This document shows positions 33,100-34,474 of a stretch of DNA of 34,474 bases, one piece after another; position 1 is the stretch's first letter, and each line of letters starts with the position of its first letter. The stretch spans positions 1 to 34,474 of the forward strand of contig JAFDXO010000119.1 in assembly GCA_018267925.1 (NCBI GenBank), read 5' to 3'. The translations under genes and the position numbers were made by a program. The DNA is from Bacteroidota bacterium. GTDB lineage: Bacteria > Bacteroidota > Bacteroidia > Chitinophagales > Chitinophagaceae. The notes under the pieces were generated by a model that was not told the DNA's origin, did no database searches, and was given only the letters and a program-made list of their open reading frames with translations.

Positions 33100-33107
33100 C
33101 AAAATTA
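33100..33107 (-). promoter_or_regulatory. -7 element in the 18-base gap between divergent genes
   Basis: The minus strand reads TAATTTTG, an exact match, ending six bases before the ATG of the Omp85-type gene at 33093. Any -33 contact for it must lie inside the hemW coding region. Confidence 0.6.
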
Positions 33108-33111
33108 GCAG

Positions 33112-34248
33112 ATGGCCGGCATTTACCTCCATATACCTTTTTGTAAACAAAAGTGCAATTATTGCAATTTTCATTTCTCTACTTCTTTACGCGGAAAAGC
33201 CGATTTATTACAAGCTATTCATAAAGAGATTGACAAACAACAACATTATTTAGGAGAAACGCCCATTCAAACCATTTATTTTGGCGGTGGTACACCGTCC
33301 TTGCTTTCTGCAGATGAAATCAATAAAATTTTTGATACCCTTTTCACGCATTTTTCACAACAAAATCTGCTGGAATGTACGTTAGAAGCCAATCCGGATG
33401 ATTTAAGCCTTTCTTATTTGCAAAGCCTCAAAAATACGCCCATCAGTCGTTTGAGTATAGGTGTACAATCATTTCATGATGCAGACTTACGGTATATGAA
33501 TAGAGCACACCATGCACAACAAGCAGACTATGCCATAAAAGCAGCACAGGACAAGGGATTTAGCAACCTAACCATAGACCTGATTTATGGTACACCCGGT
33601 TTAAACAATCAAGCATGGAAGCAAAACTTACGTACCATAAACGAATTGCAAATTCCACATTTTTCAGCCTATGCTTTGACGGTAGAACCGGGCACCCAAC
33701 TCCATCACGCCATTCATAAAAAACAGGCAACTCCGGTTGATAGCGAACAAACAGCACAGCAATTTGAAATATTAGTAGAACAAGCATCCGTAATGGGTTA
33801 TGAGCACTATGAAATATCTAATCTTGCCAAGCCCGGACATCATGCCATTCATAATACCAATTATTGGAAAGGCGTTCCCTACTTAGGAATTGGACCATCA
33901 GCCCACTCTTTTAATGGCACAACCCGACAATGGAACATAGCCAACAATGCACAATACACTCGATCTTTATTACAAGACAACACGCTGATATTTGAGATTG
34001 AAAAGCTGACTGAAGTGGAACAATTAAATGAATACATTATGACTTCCCTTCGAACTATTTGGGGTTGCGATACTAAAAACGTTGAACAAAAATATGGTTC
34101 TGATTACGCTAAAACCCTTTTACATAAAAGCTTAAACTTGCAAGAGAAGGGTTGGTTAAGACAAGAAGAAAGTACACTAACCCTTACACCTAACGGGAAA
34201 TTATTTGCAGACAAAATAGCATCTGAATTATTTTTCGATAAGCAATAA
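33112..34248 (+). CDS. hemW: Radical SAM heme chaperone HemW
   Basis: 378 residues, normal length. Cysteines 11, 15 and 18 in HIPFCKQKCNYCNF bind the 4Fe-4S cluster and use S-adenosylmethionine. The residue after the third Cys is Asn-Phe rather than x-Cys, which separates HemW from the oxygen-independent coproporphyrinogen oxidase HemN. GGGTPS (about 61-66), LEANPDD, SRLSIGVQSFHD and IDLIYGTPG follow. Family knowledge: HemW binds heme and hands it to membrane respiratory enzymes in the cytoplasm. Its ATG is only 18 bases from the divergent Omp85-type gene's ATG. No TAnnTTTG element for it is visible, so its promoter may lie inside that neighbour. Confidence 0.95.
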   Translation: MAGIYLHIPFCKQKCNYCNFHFSTSLRGKADLLQAIHKEIDKQQHYLGETPIQTIYFGGGTPSLLSADEINKIFDTLFTHFSQQNLLECTLEANPDDLSLSYLQSLKNTPISRLSIGVQSFHDADLRYMNRAHHAQQADYAIKAAQDKGFSNLTIDLIYGTPGLNNQAWKQNLRTINELQIPHFSAYALTVEPGTQLHHAIHKKQATPVDSEQTAQQFEILVEQASVMGYEHYEISNLAKPGHHAIHNTNYWKGVPYLGIGPSAHSFNGTTRQWNIANNAQYTRSLLQDNTLIFEIEKLTEVEQLNEYIMTSLRTIWGCDTKNVEQKYGSDYAKTLLHKSLNLQEKGWLRQEESTLTLTPNGKLFADKIASELFFDKQ

Positions 34249-34339
34249 TGCCCTTTTTTATTGCCCCTTTCTAATTAATCACGTGATTTCATTATAAATT
34301 TATCCCTATTTTAGCCGTTGAAATCATTTACTTTTTTGG

Positions 34340-34474
34340 ATGAAATTATTAGAAAATAAAACAGCATTGATAACCGGTGCCAGTCGAGGTATTGGCGAAG
34401 CAATAGCTGTAAAATTTGCAGAACACGGTGCTAACGTAGCCTTTACCTATCTTTCATCTGATGAAAAAGCAAAA
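34340..34474 (+). CDS. fabG: Short-chain dehydrogenase, probable 3-oxoacyl-ACP reductase (N-terminal fragment)
   Basis: The first 45 codons of a gene running off the window. It begins [20 protein letters not shown], the Rossmann glycine-rich TGxxxGIG motif of SDR enzymes, then [20 protein letters not shown]. This matches FabG, which reduces 3-oxoacyl-ACP with NADPH in fatty-acid synthesis, but other SDR enzymes start the same way. A degenerate -7 element (TATTTTAG, ending about 25 bases upstream) may drive it. Confidence 0.82.
   Translation, partial: MKLLENKTALITGASRGIGEAIAVKFAEHGANVAFTYLSSDEKAK

Overview
The window comes from a Bacteroidota chromosome, probably a Chitinophagales-like lineage. 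Several things support this: type IX secretion (T9SS) C-terminal sorting domains on at least four proteins, the gliding lipoprotein GldH, DUF6089/PorG-like and PorE-like envelope proteins, a DUF4271 gene next to hemD, AT-rich spacers with almost no Shine-Dalgarno sequences, and many copies of the Bacteroidota -7 promoter element TAnnTTTG. The species is not identified. I saw no tRNA, rRNA, CRISPR array, prophage or intact insertion sequence. The only mobile-element trace is a decayed IS5-like transposase 3' end.

Layout. 1-4.7 kb: start of an exported protein gene (minus, cut by the window edge) and a 1430-residue repetitive T9SS cargo protein with four Ig-like/GEVED units. 5-9.4 kb: DEAD-box RNA helicase, RlpA-like protein, an outer-membrane barrel, a tiny SET-domain protein and an azurin-like copper lipoprotein, with strong terminators between converging pairs. 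9.4-15.1 kb: gpmI, an EnvC-like degenerate LytM protein, and a probable yicC-gldH-histidine kinase operon. 15.2-18 kb: a TonB-dependent receptor behind a TPP riboswitch (hence thiamine uptake), with folB upstream. 18-23.3 kb: SBBP-repeat T9SS cargo, an Omp85-type protein, nadK and a PorG-like barrel. 23.4-27.1 kb: FemAB/GNAT-like protein, SIMPL-domain protein and a PorE-like TPR/propeller/CRD/OmpA protein. 27.1-28.9 kb: two adjacent T9SS-CTD genes, one a 98-residue 'CTD-only' protein with a G9 tract in its signal-peptide codons, then the IS remnant. 28.9-34.5 kb: DUF4271 and hemD (with a lysine-rich repeat extension), a second Omp85-type protein, hemW, and the start of a fabG-like gene.

How the genes fit together. 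Most of the window builds or uses the cell envelope: T9SS/gliding components (GldH, PorG-like, PorE-like), T9SS cargo, two Omp85 proteins, peptidoglycan factors (RlpA, EnvC-like) and a TonB receptor. Housekeeping genes (gpmI, nadK, folB, hemD, hemW, fabG) lie between them.

Most interesting signals: (a) the G9 tract whose +1 or -1 slippage stops the mini-CTD gene within a few codons, a phase-variation candidate; (b) a histone-H1-like lysine repeat fused to uroporphyrinogen-III synthase; (c) -7 promoter elements ending 5-8 bases before the start codon at six genes, which predicts leaderless mRNAs; (d) a hairpin against the start codon of the TPP-controlled receptor, one arm of which can also pair with the aptamer. 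Several start codons were moved downstream of the longest open frame where a promoter, riboswitch or signal peptide required it.
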